A stretch of DNA of 64,000 nt, taken from contig NZ_JADKPO010000006.1 of assembly GCF_015352445.1 (NCBI RefSeq), positions 1 through 64,000 on the forward strand, given 5' to 3'. A program made the position numbers and the translations under genes. Position 1 is the stretch's first letter. The number at the start of each line of letters is the position of its first letter. The notes below the pieces were generated by a model. The model made no database searches. It was not told where the DNA came from and saw nothing but the letters and a program-made list of their open reading frames with translations. Of the stretch, positions 41,698-49,238 are shown piece by piece. Origin of the DNA: Nocardioides agariphilus. Lineage in GTDB: Bacteria; Actinomycetota; Actinomycetes; Propionibacteriales; Nocardioidaceae.

Positions 41698-42105
41698 ATG
41701 CGTCGCTATGACGACCCCGTGGAAGTCCGCAAGGGCCTGGTGGGTGTGGATGCCGGTGAGGGGACCAGCGCCATCGAGGGTCCCGAGCAGTTCCTGTGGC
41801 GGGGCAAGCTGTGGAAGGTCCGGGTGGTGCTCGCCCACTGGGTGGAGACCGGCTCGTGGTGGCAGTCCGCCGACGCCCGGGCGGTGATCGGCTCCGACGA
41901 CACCGGACCCGGTGACTCGACCGGTGACTCGACCGGCGACCTGGCCGGCGACCTGCTGGGGGAGCGCGAGCTCTGGCGGGTCGAGGCCGCGGCGGGGATG
42001 CGGCGTGCCCCCGAGACCGAGGACGCCGTGCCCGGTGGCGGGGTCTTCGACCTGTCCTTCGACTGGGCCGACGGCACCTGGCAGCTCGTCGGCTGTCTCG
42101 ACTGA
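41698..42105 (+). CDS. DUF6504 protein, first gene of the SOS mutasome block
   Basis: 135-aa cytosolic protein of the DUF6504 type, found beside translesion polymerase genes in actinobacteria. Conserved: PEQFLWRGKLWKVRVVLAHW and, at the end, VFDLSFDWADGTWQLVG. The middle has a short internal repeat (GDSTGDSTGDLAGD, coded by a 12-base tandem repeat near 41910-41950) that probably is a flexible loop. Purine-rich GAGGTGGGAG precedes the ATG. Its role is unknown; co-regulation with DnaE2 by LexA is directly suggested by the box upstream. Confidence 0.82.
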   Translation: MRRYDDPVEVRKGLVGVDAGEGTSAIEGPEQFLWRGKLWKVRVVLAHWVETGSWWQSADARAVIGSDDTGPGDSTGDSTGDLAGDLLGERELWRVEAAAGMRRAPETEDAVPGGGVFDLSFDWADGTWQLVGCLD

Positions 42106-42115
42106 GGTGACCCCG

Positions 42116-42547
42116 ATGACCTACGAGCACAACCCCTACGCCTTGCCCGCCACCACCCACTCCTACCTGGCCCGGGCGGCCGAGTCGCTGAGCGAGGCGA
42201 CCACGGCAGCAGACGTCCCGACCCGTTACGCCTGCGCCCATGTCGCCGCGCTGCGGGCGGCGGCCGCGCTGCTGGCCGCCCGCGCCCATCCGGCTCCGGC
42301 TCGAGGCCGCCGCCAGAAGAACGCCTGGGTGCTGCTCGCCGAGATCGCCCCCGAGCTCGCCGAGTGGGCTGCCTTCTTCGCGGCCGGCGCGGCCAAGCGG
42401 GCGGCCGCCGAGGCGGGATCGACTCGTGCGGTCAGCGAGCGTGAGGCCGATGACCTGCTGCGAGACGCCGATCGGTTCCTCGGCGTGGTCGAGCAGTCCC
42501 TCGGGTTGGCGCCTCACCTGCCCCACGCCGGCCGCCTGGCCGGGTGA
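42116..42547 (+). CDS. SAV_6107-family HEPN protein
   Basis: 143-aa all-helical protein of the SAV_6107 HEPN family. It starts MTYEHNPYALPATTHSYLARA; RYACAHVAALRAAAALLAAR and the closing DADRFLGVVEQSLG are conserved helices. The classical HEPN R-x4-6-H RNase motif is not clearly seen, so it may be structural. A GTG at 42107 is an alternative start. It is spaced 10 bases after DUF6504 and 12 before dnaE2, so it is part of the same SOS-controlled message. Confidence 0.8.
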   Translation: MTYEHNPYALPATTHSYLARAAESLSEATTAADVPTRYACAHVAALRAAAALLAARAHPAPARGRRQKNAWVLLAEIAPELAEWAAFFAAGAAKRAAAEAGSTRAVSEREADDLLRDADRFLGVVEQSLGLAPHLPHAGRLAG

Positions 42548-42559
42548 GCGGCGGTCTTC

Positions 42560-45500
42560 GTGGATCCCTTCGTCCACCTTCGCGTGGCGTCCGGCTACTC
42601 CCTCCAATACGGCGCCTCTCATCCCCAGGTCCTGGTCGAGCGGGCGGCCGAGCACGAGATGGACACCTTGGCGCTGACCGACCGAGACGGCACCTACGGC
42701 GCGGTGAAGTTCGCGCAGGCCTGCCGGGCCGCCGGCATCCGGCCGGTGCTCGGCGTCGACCTCGCCTACCGCCCGGTGACCGGAGACCCGCGCCGATCGA
42801 GACCCCCATCCCGCACGCCGACTCGCGGTGGCGAGTTCCGTGACCCGCCCTGGGACCAGCTGCCGCGAGTGACCCTGCTGGCCACGGCCGATGGCCCCGG
42901 TGGAGGCCGGGCCGGCTGGGCAGCGATCTGCCGACTGGTCTCGGCGGTGCACCTCGCCGGGGAGCGTGGGCAGCCGGTGGCCACCCTCGACCTGCTCGCG
43001 CCGTGGCTGGGCACCGGATCGGTGATGGTGCTGCTGGGCCCGGGCTCCGAGGTCGGGACCGCCGTCGCCGGTCGGCGCGACGACGTGGCCCGTGCAGCCC
43101 TGAGGCCCTGGCGGGAGGTGGTCTCCTCGACCCATCTCCACCTCGAGCTGGTCTCCCACCGACTCGGCAGACCTGGCCCGGGAGGCACCCAGGAGTGGGG
43201 TCCTGGCTCCTGTGCCCACGCTGCCCGGATGGCGGACCTGGCTCGCCGCGAGGGCGTCGGCACCGTGCTCACCAACGCCGTTCGCTACGCCGACCGTCGT
43301 GATGCCCCGACGGTCGACATCCTCGACGCCTCCCGCCGGCTGGTCGCCCTCGGCTCCGTCAACCTCCACCACCGCGGCCCCTCCGACTTCAGAGCCAACG
43401 CCGAGGGGTTCCTCAAGTCCGGCAAGCAGATGCTCGAGATCGCCGAGGAGGTCGGCCGGCTCGCAGGTGACGGATCATCAGCCTGGCCCGCTCGCCTGCT
43501 CGCGCGCACCCGCGCGGTGGCCGACCGCTGCGCGCTCGACCCGCGCACCGACCTCGGCCTGGGCGAGGTGCACTTCCCCGAGCTGAAGACAGCCAGCCTC
43601 GACGTGCCGGGCCGCCAGGCCGACGGCGTGCTGCGAGCCCGGTGCGAGGGTGCTGTCGGCGATCGCTACGGATCGGCTCCGCGCCAGCGCATCTGGAAGC
43701 GTCTCGACGACGAGCTGGAGCTGATCCGCGGCCTGGGCTACGCGTCGTACTTCCTCACCGTCGCCGACGTCACCGACCTGATCCGCGAGCGTGGGGTGCG
43801 CTGCGCTGCCCGAGGCTCCGGCGCGGGCAGCCTGGTCAACTACCTGCTCGGCGTCTCGGGCATCGACCCGATCCGCCACCACCTGCTGATGGAGCGGTTC
43901 CTCTCGCCGCTGCGAGCCTCGCTGCCCGACATCGACATCGATGTCGAGTCGGCGCGGCGCACCGAGATCTACGAAGCGATCCTCGACCGGTTCGGCGGCG
44001 AGCGGTGCGTGTGCGTGTCGATGATGGACACCTACCGGGTCCGTCACGCCGTGCGCGATGTCGGCGCCGCGCTCGGCATGCCGCCGGGCGAGATCGACAC
44101 CATCGCCAAGGCGTTTCCCCATATCCGTGCTCGTGATGCCCGGGTGGCGCTGCGTGAGCTGCCCGAGCTGCGGGCCAGCGGCATCGACGCCCGGCGTCTC
44201 GACCTGATGTTCGGCCTGGTCGAGCGGCTCGACGGACTGCCCCGCCACATCGCCGTCCATCCGTGCGGGGTGCTGCTCTCCGACACCACGCTGCTCGACC
44301 GCACTCCGGTGGAGGCGAGCTTCGCGGGGTTCCCGATGAGCCAGTTCGACAAGGACGACGTCGAGGAGCTCGGCCTGCTCAAACTCGACGTGCTCGGCAT
44401 CCGCATGCAGTCCTCGATGGCTCACGCCGTCGAGCTCATCCGCGACACCGCCGGCGTCGAGGTCGATCTCGACGACCAGCAACAGGTGCCGTTCGCCGAC
44501 GACGACACCTACCGGATGATCTCTGCCGCCAAGACCCTCGGGGTGTTCCAGATCGAGTCGCCCGGTCAGCGCGAGCTGGTCGGCAAGTCCGGCATCGAGA
44601 CCTTCGACGACATCATCACCGACATCTCGCTGTTTCGGCCCGGCCCGGTCAAGAGCGACATGATCACCCCCTACCTCGAGTCCAAGCAGGGTTGGAAGGC
44701 CACGACCTACCTCCACGACGACCTGCGCCCGATCCTCGAGGACACCCACGGGGTGGTCGTCTTCCACGAGCACGTCATCGAGATCATCGCCCGGTTCGCC
44801 GGGGTCGACTACGCCGAGGCCGACGAGCGTCGCCGCGCTCTCGGTGACGTGGAGGGGATGGCTGAGACCAAGGCGTGGTTCTGCCCCGCCGCACGTGCCC
44901 GGGGCTACGACGAGCGGGTCGTCACCGGCATCTGGAAGATCCTCGAGGCATTCGCGTCGTTCGGTTTCTGCAAAGCACACGCCGCGGCGTTCGCGCTGCC
45001 GACCTTCCAGTCCGCCTGGCTCAAGGCCCACTGGCCGGCCCACTTCCTGGCCGGTGTGCTGACCCATGACCCGGGGATGTACCCCAAGCGGCTGATCCTC
45101 GACGAGGCCCGCCAGTGCGGCATCACCGTGCTGGGCCTCGACGTCAACGCCTCGCAGAAGCACTACGTCGCGCAGTGGCTCGACCCCGAGGTCCCGGTCG
45201 TCACCGTGCCGCCGCCGATCCCCACCTCCGGCGTCCCCGACGGCACCGCCTGGGGGATCCGGCTGGCGCTGGCCGAGGTCAAGGGGATCAACGAGAGCGA
45301 GGTCGACCGCATCGTCGCCGCGCGCTCGGAGGGCCAGCCCTACGACTCGCTCACCGACTTCTGGCACCGTGCCCAGGTGTCCCGGCCGATCGTGGAGCGG
45401 CTGGTGCTGGCCGGGGGCTTCGACTCCCTCTATGGCATCAGCTCGACGGGAGGGGGCTCGCCCATTCGTCGCCGGCAGCGGATCACCCGCCGCGACCTGC

Positions 45501-46519
45501 TTCTCCAGGTGGCCGAGCTCGACCGGCATGCCCGGGCTCTCGAGCGTGCCCAGGGTCGCAGTCTGCGCGGTCGTGGGCTGGCCGAGGCCAAGCTGGCCAA
45601 CCGCCACAGCCCCGCAGCCCGTCGTGCCGAGGCAGCAGCCCTGCGCAACAGCACCGATCCTCACGCCCGCCAACGCGAGACAGGTTCCCTGCCCGAGCGC
45701 CACGTGCTGGCCGAGCAGGGCGTCTGGGCCCGCGCCTCCGCCCAGGCCCAAGACACCCCGCCACCACGACCGGTCGACTCGGTGCAGCTCGCCTTCACCC
45801 TCGGCGACGAGCCCAGTGAGTCTTTCGGGGAGCAGGTCAGCGGCCTGCCCGAGATGACACCCGAGGACCGCATGCGAGCCGAGCTGGAGATCCTCGGCCT
45901 CGACGTCAGCCGTCACGTCGTCGACACCTACGCCGAGTTCCTCCACGCCCTCGGCACCACCCGCAGCAAGGACCTCCTGAGCCGTCGCAGCAAGGCCGAG
46001 CTGCTGGTCGCAGGGGTCAAGGTCGCCACCCAGACACCCCCGATCCGCTCCGGGCGACGAGTCGTGTTCCTCACCCTCGACGACGGCACCGGCCCGGTCG
46101 ACGCGACGTTCTTCGAAGACGCCCAGGGCCCCTACGCCGCCACGGTGTTCGGCTCCTGGCTGCTGGTCGTGCGCGGTGAGCTGCGCCGCACGGGTCGTCG
46201 CGGTGTCTCCTTGCGGGCCACCGGCGCCTGGGAGCTTCCCGAGCTGCACGCGATCTGGCGTGGTCAGGGGATGGCAGCGGTCTACGACCATCTTGCGCGG
46301 ACGCCCGACGGATACGCCGAGGTCGGCGTCCAGCAGGAGAAGGGCCGGCCAGAGAAGGGCCAGCCCACCGGCGACAGCCCAGCGCCGGTGCGCAGCCGTG
46401 TGCTGGTCCACTCCAGCGGCTTCCAGATGTCGCCCTACGCCGACGTCAAGCCCGCTGGGGAGTCGGTCAAGGACGTCGGTCGCAAGCTGTGGCACACCAG
46501 CCCCGGGAGCCCGGGATGA
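42560..46519 (+). CDS. dnaE2: error-prone DNA polymerase III alpha subunit DnaE2/ImuC
   Basis: 1319-aa C-family polymerase. N-terminal PHP domain is degenerate: the usual HxH is HLRVAS at residues 4-9. Palm residues PDIDIDVE (near 456) and LLKLDVLG (near 610) are intact. HhH and OB regions follow (VVFLTLDDGTGPVDATFFED). Residues about 955-1095 are a long charged insert, making it about 240 longer than mycobacterial DnaE2. It makes mutagenic bypass synthesis after DNA damage and normally needs ImuB, which is absent here. GTG start after 12 bases. Confidence 0.93.
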   Translation: MDPFVHLRVASGYSLQYGASHPQVLVERAAEHEMDTLALTDRDGTYGAVKFAQACRAAGIRPVLGVDLAYRPVTGDPRRSRPPSRTPTRGGEFRDPPWDQLPRVTLLATADGPGGGRAGWAAICRLVSAVHLAGERGQPVATLDLLAPWLGTGSVMVLLGPGSEVGTAVAGRRDDVARAALRPWREVVSSTHLHLELVSHRLGRPGPGGTQEWGPGSCAHAARMADLARREGVGTVLTNAVRYADRRDAPTVDILDASRRLVALGSVNLHHRGPSDFRANAEGFLKSGKQMLEIAEEVGRLAGDGSSAWPARLLARTRAVADRCALDPRTDLGLGEVHFPELKTASLDVPGRQADGVLRARCEGAVGDRYGSAPRQRIWKRLDDELELIRGLGYASYFLTVADVTDLIRERGVRCAARGSGAGSLVNYLLGVSGIDPIRHHLLMERFLSPLRASLPDIDIDVESARRTEIYEAILDRFGGERCVCVSMMDTYRVRHAVRDVGAALGMPPGEIDTIAKAFPHIRARDARVALRELPELRASGIDARRLDLMFGLVERLDGLPRHIAVHPCGVLLSDTTLLDRTPVEASFAGFPMSQFDKDDVEELGLLKLDVLGIRMQSSMAHAVELIRDTAGVEVDLDDQQQVPFADDDTYRMISAAKTLGVFQIESPGQRELVGKSGIETFDDIITDISLFRPGPVKSDMITPYLESKQGWKATTYLHDDLRPILEDTHGVVVFHEHVIEIIARFAGVDYAEADERRRALGDVEGMAETKAWFCPAARARGYDERVVTGIWKILEAFASFGFCKAHAAAFALPTFQSAWLKAHWPAHFLAGVLTHDPGMYPKRLILDEARQCGITVLGLDVNASQKHYVAQWLDPEVPVVTVPPPIPTSGVPDGTAWGIRLALAEVKGINESEVDRIVAARSEGQPYDSLTDFWHRAQVSRPIVERLVLAGGFDSLYGISSTGGGSPIRRRQRITRRDLLLQVAELDRHARALERAQGRSLRGRGLAEAKLANRHSPAARRAEAAALRNSTDPHARQRETGSLPERHVLAEQGVWARASAQAQDTPPPRPVDSVQLAFTLGDEPSESFGEQVSGLPEMTPEDRMRAELEILGLDVSRHVVDTYAEFLHALGTTRSKDLLSRRSKAELLVAGVKVATQTPPIRSGRRVVFLTLDDGTGPVDATFFEDAQGPYAATVFGSWLLVVRGELRRTGRRGVSLRATGAWELPELHAIWRGQGMAAVYDHLARTPDGYAEVGVQQEKGRPEKGQPTGDSPAPVRSRVLVHSSGFQMSPYADVKPAGESVKDVGRKLWHTSPGSPG

Positions 46520-46550
46520 CCGCCCGATTCCTGGGCCTAGGCTGGGCGCC

Positions 46551-47288
46551 ATGTCGACCAGCGAGAGCCGCAGCCCAGGTCGCGAGCACCTGCGGACCGG
46601 CGTGGTCTGGGATGCCATCGAGAGCCGGCTGGCCCATCCCGGGGCTGCACAGCACGCCCGCATCGTCGACATCGGTGGGGGCACGGGCGGGTTCGCGGTC
46701 CGGCTCGCCGAGCAGGGGCACACGGTCACCGTCGTCGACCCGAGTCCCGACGCACTCGCAGCCCTCGGCCGGCGCGCCGACGAGGCCGGTGTCGCCGACT
46801 CGGTCACCGGCGTCCTGGGTGACATCGCCGACCTGGAGTCTCACGTCGGCTCCGAGCTGGCCGACGTGGTGCTGTGCCACGGCGTCCTCGAGGTGGTGCC
46901 CGACCCCGCGGCTGCGCTGCGCACCCTCGCCGGCGTGCTCCGACCCGGCGGCCTGCTCAGCCTGCTCGTCGCGCAGCGGCACGCCGCCGTGGTCGCCCGC
47001 GCGATGGCCGGTCACTTCCACCAGGCCCGGGCGCTCCTCGACGATCCGGCTGCGGGCGGTCGCGGTCGTCGCTTCACCGCCGATGAGCTCATCGCACTCC
47101 TGTCCGGCGCCGGGTTCACCACCGAGGCCGTCCAGGCCGTCCGGGTCTTCGCCGACCTGGTGCCCGGCTCCCTGCTCGACCTCGAGCCGGGCGCCGCTGC
47201 CGCGCTGGTCGACCTCGAGCGCGCCGTGGCCGGCCGCCCCGAGTACCTCCCGCTGGCCACTCAGGTGCACGTGCTCGCGACGCACTGA
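46551..47288 (+). CDS. class I SAM-dependent methyltransferase
   Basis: 245-aa methyltransferase with motif I RIVDIGGGTGGFAV, acidic residue in VTVVDPSPDAL, VLCHGVLEVVPDP and LRPGGLLSLLV. The arrangement resembles SmtA/CmoM-like enzymes acting on tRNA, but the substrate cannot be settled. It sits between dnaE2 and dinB. TAGGCT at 46538-46543, 7 bases before the ATG, suggests its own leaderless promoter, so it may also be expressed without SOS induction. Confidence 0.82.
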   Translation: MSTSESRSPGREHLRTGVVWDAIESRLAHPGAAQHARIVDIGGGTGGFAVRLAEQGHTVTVVDPSPDALAALGRRADEAGVADSVTGVLGDIADLESHVGSELADVVLCHGVLEVVPDPAAALRTLAGVLRPGGLLSLLVAQRHAAVVARAMAGHFHQARALLDDPAAGGRGRRFTADELIALLSGAGFTTEAVQAVRVFADLVPGSLLDLEPGAAAALVDLERAVAGRPEYLPLATQVHVLATH

Positions 47289-47306
47289 CGCCTGCTGTGG
47301 TTGCCC

Positions 47307-48488
47307 ATGACCGACCTGTCATGGGCTTGCCCGATCCTGCACGTCGACATGGACGCCTTCTACGCGTCCGTGGCCGTCAGAGAGCGGCCCGACCTCTGGG
47401 AGGTCCCCGTGATCGTCGGCGGTGGCGGCCGCGGGGTGGTGCTGTCGGCCAACTACCTGGCGCGCCACTACGGAGTCCGCTCCGGTATGCCCGGCACCCG
47501 CGCCCGCCGGCTGTGCCCGCGAGCGGTCGTGGTCTCGCCCGACTACGACGAGTTCACCACCGTGTCCCGGGCGGTGATGGAAACCTTCCGGCGCATCACG
47601 CCGCTGGTCGAGGCGGTCTCCCTCGACGAGGCGTTCCTCGACGTCCGCGGCTCGGCCAAGAGGCTCGGCAGCCCGCTCGAGATCGCCGAGCGACTGCGGG
47701 CGATGGTCCACGACGAGCAGGGCATCACCTGCTCGGTCGGCGTGGCGGCGACGGTCTCGGTGGCCAAGCTGGCCAGCCGCCGGGCCAAGCCCGACGGGGT
47801 GGTCGTCGTACCTCCCGAGGCGATCACCTCCTTCCTCCACCCGATGGAGGTCGGCGAGCTGTGGGGAGTGGGCGAGAAGACCCGCGACCTGCTGCTCCGC
47901 TTCGGGCTGGTGACCGTCGGCGACCTCGCCCACACGCCGCTGCCCACCCTCCAGCGCGCCGTCGGTGACTCCTTGGGCCGCCACCTCCACCAGCTGGCCT
48001 GGGGCGCCGACCGTCGCGAGCTCGTGCCGCGCAGCACCGCCGATGACCCCGAGAAGTCGATGGGGGCCAACGAGACCTTCGGTCGCGACACCGACGACCG
48101 CGACATCATCAGCCGCGAGCTGTTGAGGCTCTCGGCCAGGGTTGCCCGTCGGATGCGCACCGCCGAGGTGGCCGGCCGCACGATCACCATCACGGTGCGG
48201 TTCGCCGACTTCACCACCATCACCCGGTCTCGCACCATCCCCGAGGCCACCGACGTCACCCACGAGGTGCACCGCACCGCCCTGCTCCTCTTCGACGCCC
48301 TCGGACTGCAACGAGCCCGGATCCGCCTGGTCGGGGTGCGGGTCGAGGGCCTGGTTCCGCGTGGCAGCGTCCACCGGCAGCTGATGCTGGGCGAGCGGGA
48401 GCACGGCTGGCGCGACGCTGACCGGGCTGTCGACCGCGCCCGGTTCAGGTTCGGCGCCGAGGCGATCGGTCCAGCGAGCCTCCTGTAG
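47307..48488 (+). CDS. dinB: DNA polymerase IV (Y family)
   Basis: 393-aa translesion polymerase. Catalytic acids are visible in LHVDMDAFYASV (Asp14, Asp16) and SLDEAFLDV (Asp107, Glu108). The little-finger region includes ETFGRDTDDRD. RQLMLGER near residue 358 resembles the sliding-clamp motif of DinB (E. coli ends RQLVLGL), followed here by about 30 residues. ATG at 47307 was chosen over TTG at 47301. It lies 18 bases after the methyltransferase gene. It could provide the clamp-linked partner that ImuB gives elsewhere (inference). Confidence 0.93.
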   Translation: MTDLSWACPILHVDMDAFYASVAVRERPDLWEVPVIVGGGGRGVVLSANYLARHYGVRSGMPGTRARRLCPRAVVVSPDYDEFTTVSRAVMETFRRITPLVEAVSLDEAFLDVRGSAKRLGSPLEIAERLRAMVHDEQGITCSVGVAATVSVAKLASRRAKPDGVVVVPPEAITSFLHPMEVGELWGVGEKTRDLLLRFGLVTVGDLAHTPLPTLQRAVGDSLGRHLHQLAWGADRRELVPRSTADDPEKSMGANETFGRDTDDRDIISRELLRLSARVARRMRTAEVAGRTITITVRFADFTTITRSRTIPEATDVTHEVHRTALLLFDALGLQRARIRLVGVRVEGLVPRGSVHRQLMLGEREHGWRDADRAVDRARFRFGAEAIGPASLL

Positions 48489-48646
48489 CCCCGCCGCTAC
48501 GGCGTTGCCCACCCGGAACCGACAGCAGCACAGACATTGACCGGACAATTTCCCCACCCCGCTACCGAACGCCCTCAGCGCTGCCTAGACTGGCTCAAAC
48601 AGCGACTTGTGCTGGCCCGCTGGCCCGCACCCACAGGGAGGCAACC

Positions 48647-49093
48647 GTGCCGCTCTCGGAGGAAGAGCTGCGACTGCTCGAGCAGATGGAGCGCGCGCTC
48701 GTCGAGGAGGACCCCAAGTTCGCCTCCACCCTGCGTGGCACCACGTTGCGACAGTCCGCGCGCCGCAAGGCGATCCTGGCCGGCGTCATCTTCGTGGGTG
48801 GCATCGCGGTGCTGATGACCGGAGTCATCGCCGAGCAGCCGGTGGTCGGCATCGTGGGCTTCTTGGTCATGCTGATCTCGGCGACCATCGGGCTGACCGT
48901 GCTGCGTGGTCAACGCAGCGTCGCCCCGCCCGAGGGTCAGTCCCAGTCCGGGACCGCCACACGCGGTGGGTTCACCGTCATCGACGGCGGGCGAGCCGGC
49001 AAGCCCCGTCGCCAGCGCCACCACAGCGGGTCCTCGTTCATGGATCGCATGGAGGAGCGCTGGCGCCGTCGCCGCGAGGACAACGGGTTCTGA
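48647..49093 (+). CDS. DUF3040 membrane protein
   Basis: 148-aa actinobacterial DUF3040 protein. The start MPLSEEELRLLEQMERALVE and the following DPKFASTLRG are diagnostic. Two helices (about 43-62 and 66-85) form a hairpin in the membrane, and the C-terminal tail is basic (MDRMEERWRRRRED). Function unknown; genes of this family commonly precede dcw clusters. GTG start with a strong GGAGG. Confidence 0.9.
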   Translation: MPLSEEELRLLEQMERALVEEDPKFASTLRGTTLRQSARRKAILAGVIFVGGIAVLMTGVIAEQPVVGIVGFLVMLISATIGLTVLRGQRSVAPPEGQSQSGTATRGGFTVIDGGRAGKPRRQRHHSGSSFMDRMEERWRRRREDNGF

Positions 49094-49101
49094 GACGACC
49101 A

Positions 49102-49128
49102 ACGGCGAGCGAGGGACGAGCTCGCCGT
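49102..49128. terminator. hairpin after the DUF3040 gene
   Basis: A 9-bp stem ACGGCGAGC/GCTCGCCGT (49102-49110, 49120-49128) with a 9-base loop, 8 bases after the DUF3040 stop. The remaining 110 bases to the convergent gene hold only GC-rich sequence and a 10-base direct repeat (ACCTACGTGG at 49210 and 49225). Confidence 0.6.
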
Positions 49129-49238
49129 GTGGAGTCGGCCAGGTCGAGCAAGCGACGCGACCGAGGAGCGAGGTCGCGCGAGCGCGTCGAGACCCGGTGT
49201 GACCAGCCGACCTACGTGGTGGGGACCTACGTGGGGAC

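Noticed and set aside
41468-43372. 634-codon open frame on the minus strand over the LexA box and DUF6504
   Set aside because: Composition is Arg/Gly/Pro-rich shadow sequence; three real genes and the SOS promoter occupy the other strand.
43478-46825. 1115-codon open frame on the minus strand
   Set aside because: Lies fully antisense to dnaE2, whose polymerase motifs are clear; the minus frame is open only because of GC-rich codon bias and shows no domain.
49129-49238. Direct repeats and CCACGTGG palindrome before the transglutaminase gene end
   Set aside because: Short GC-rich repeats at a convergent gene junction; no consistent structure beyond the small hairpin already listed.
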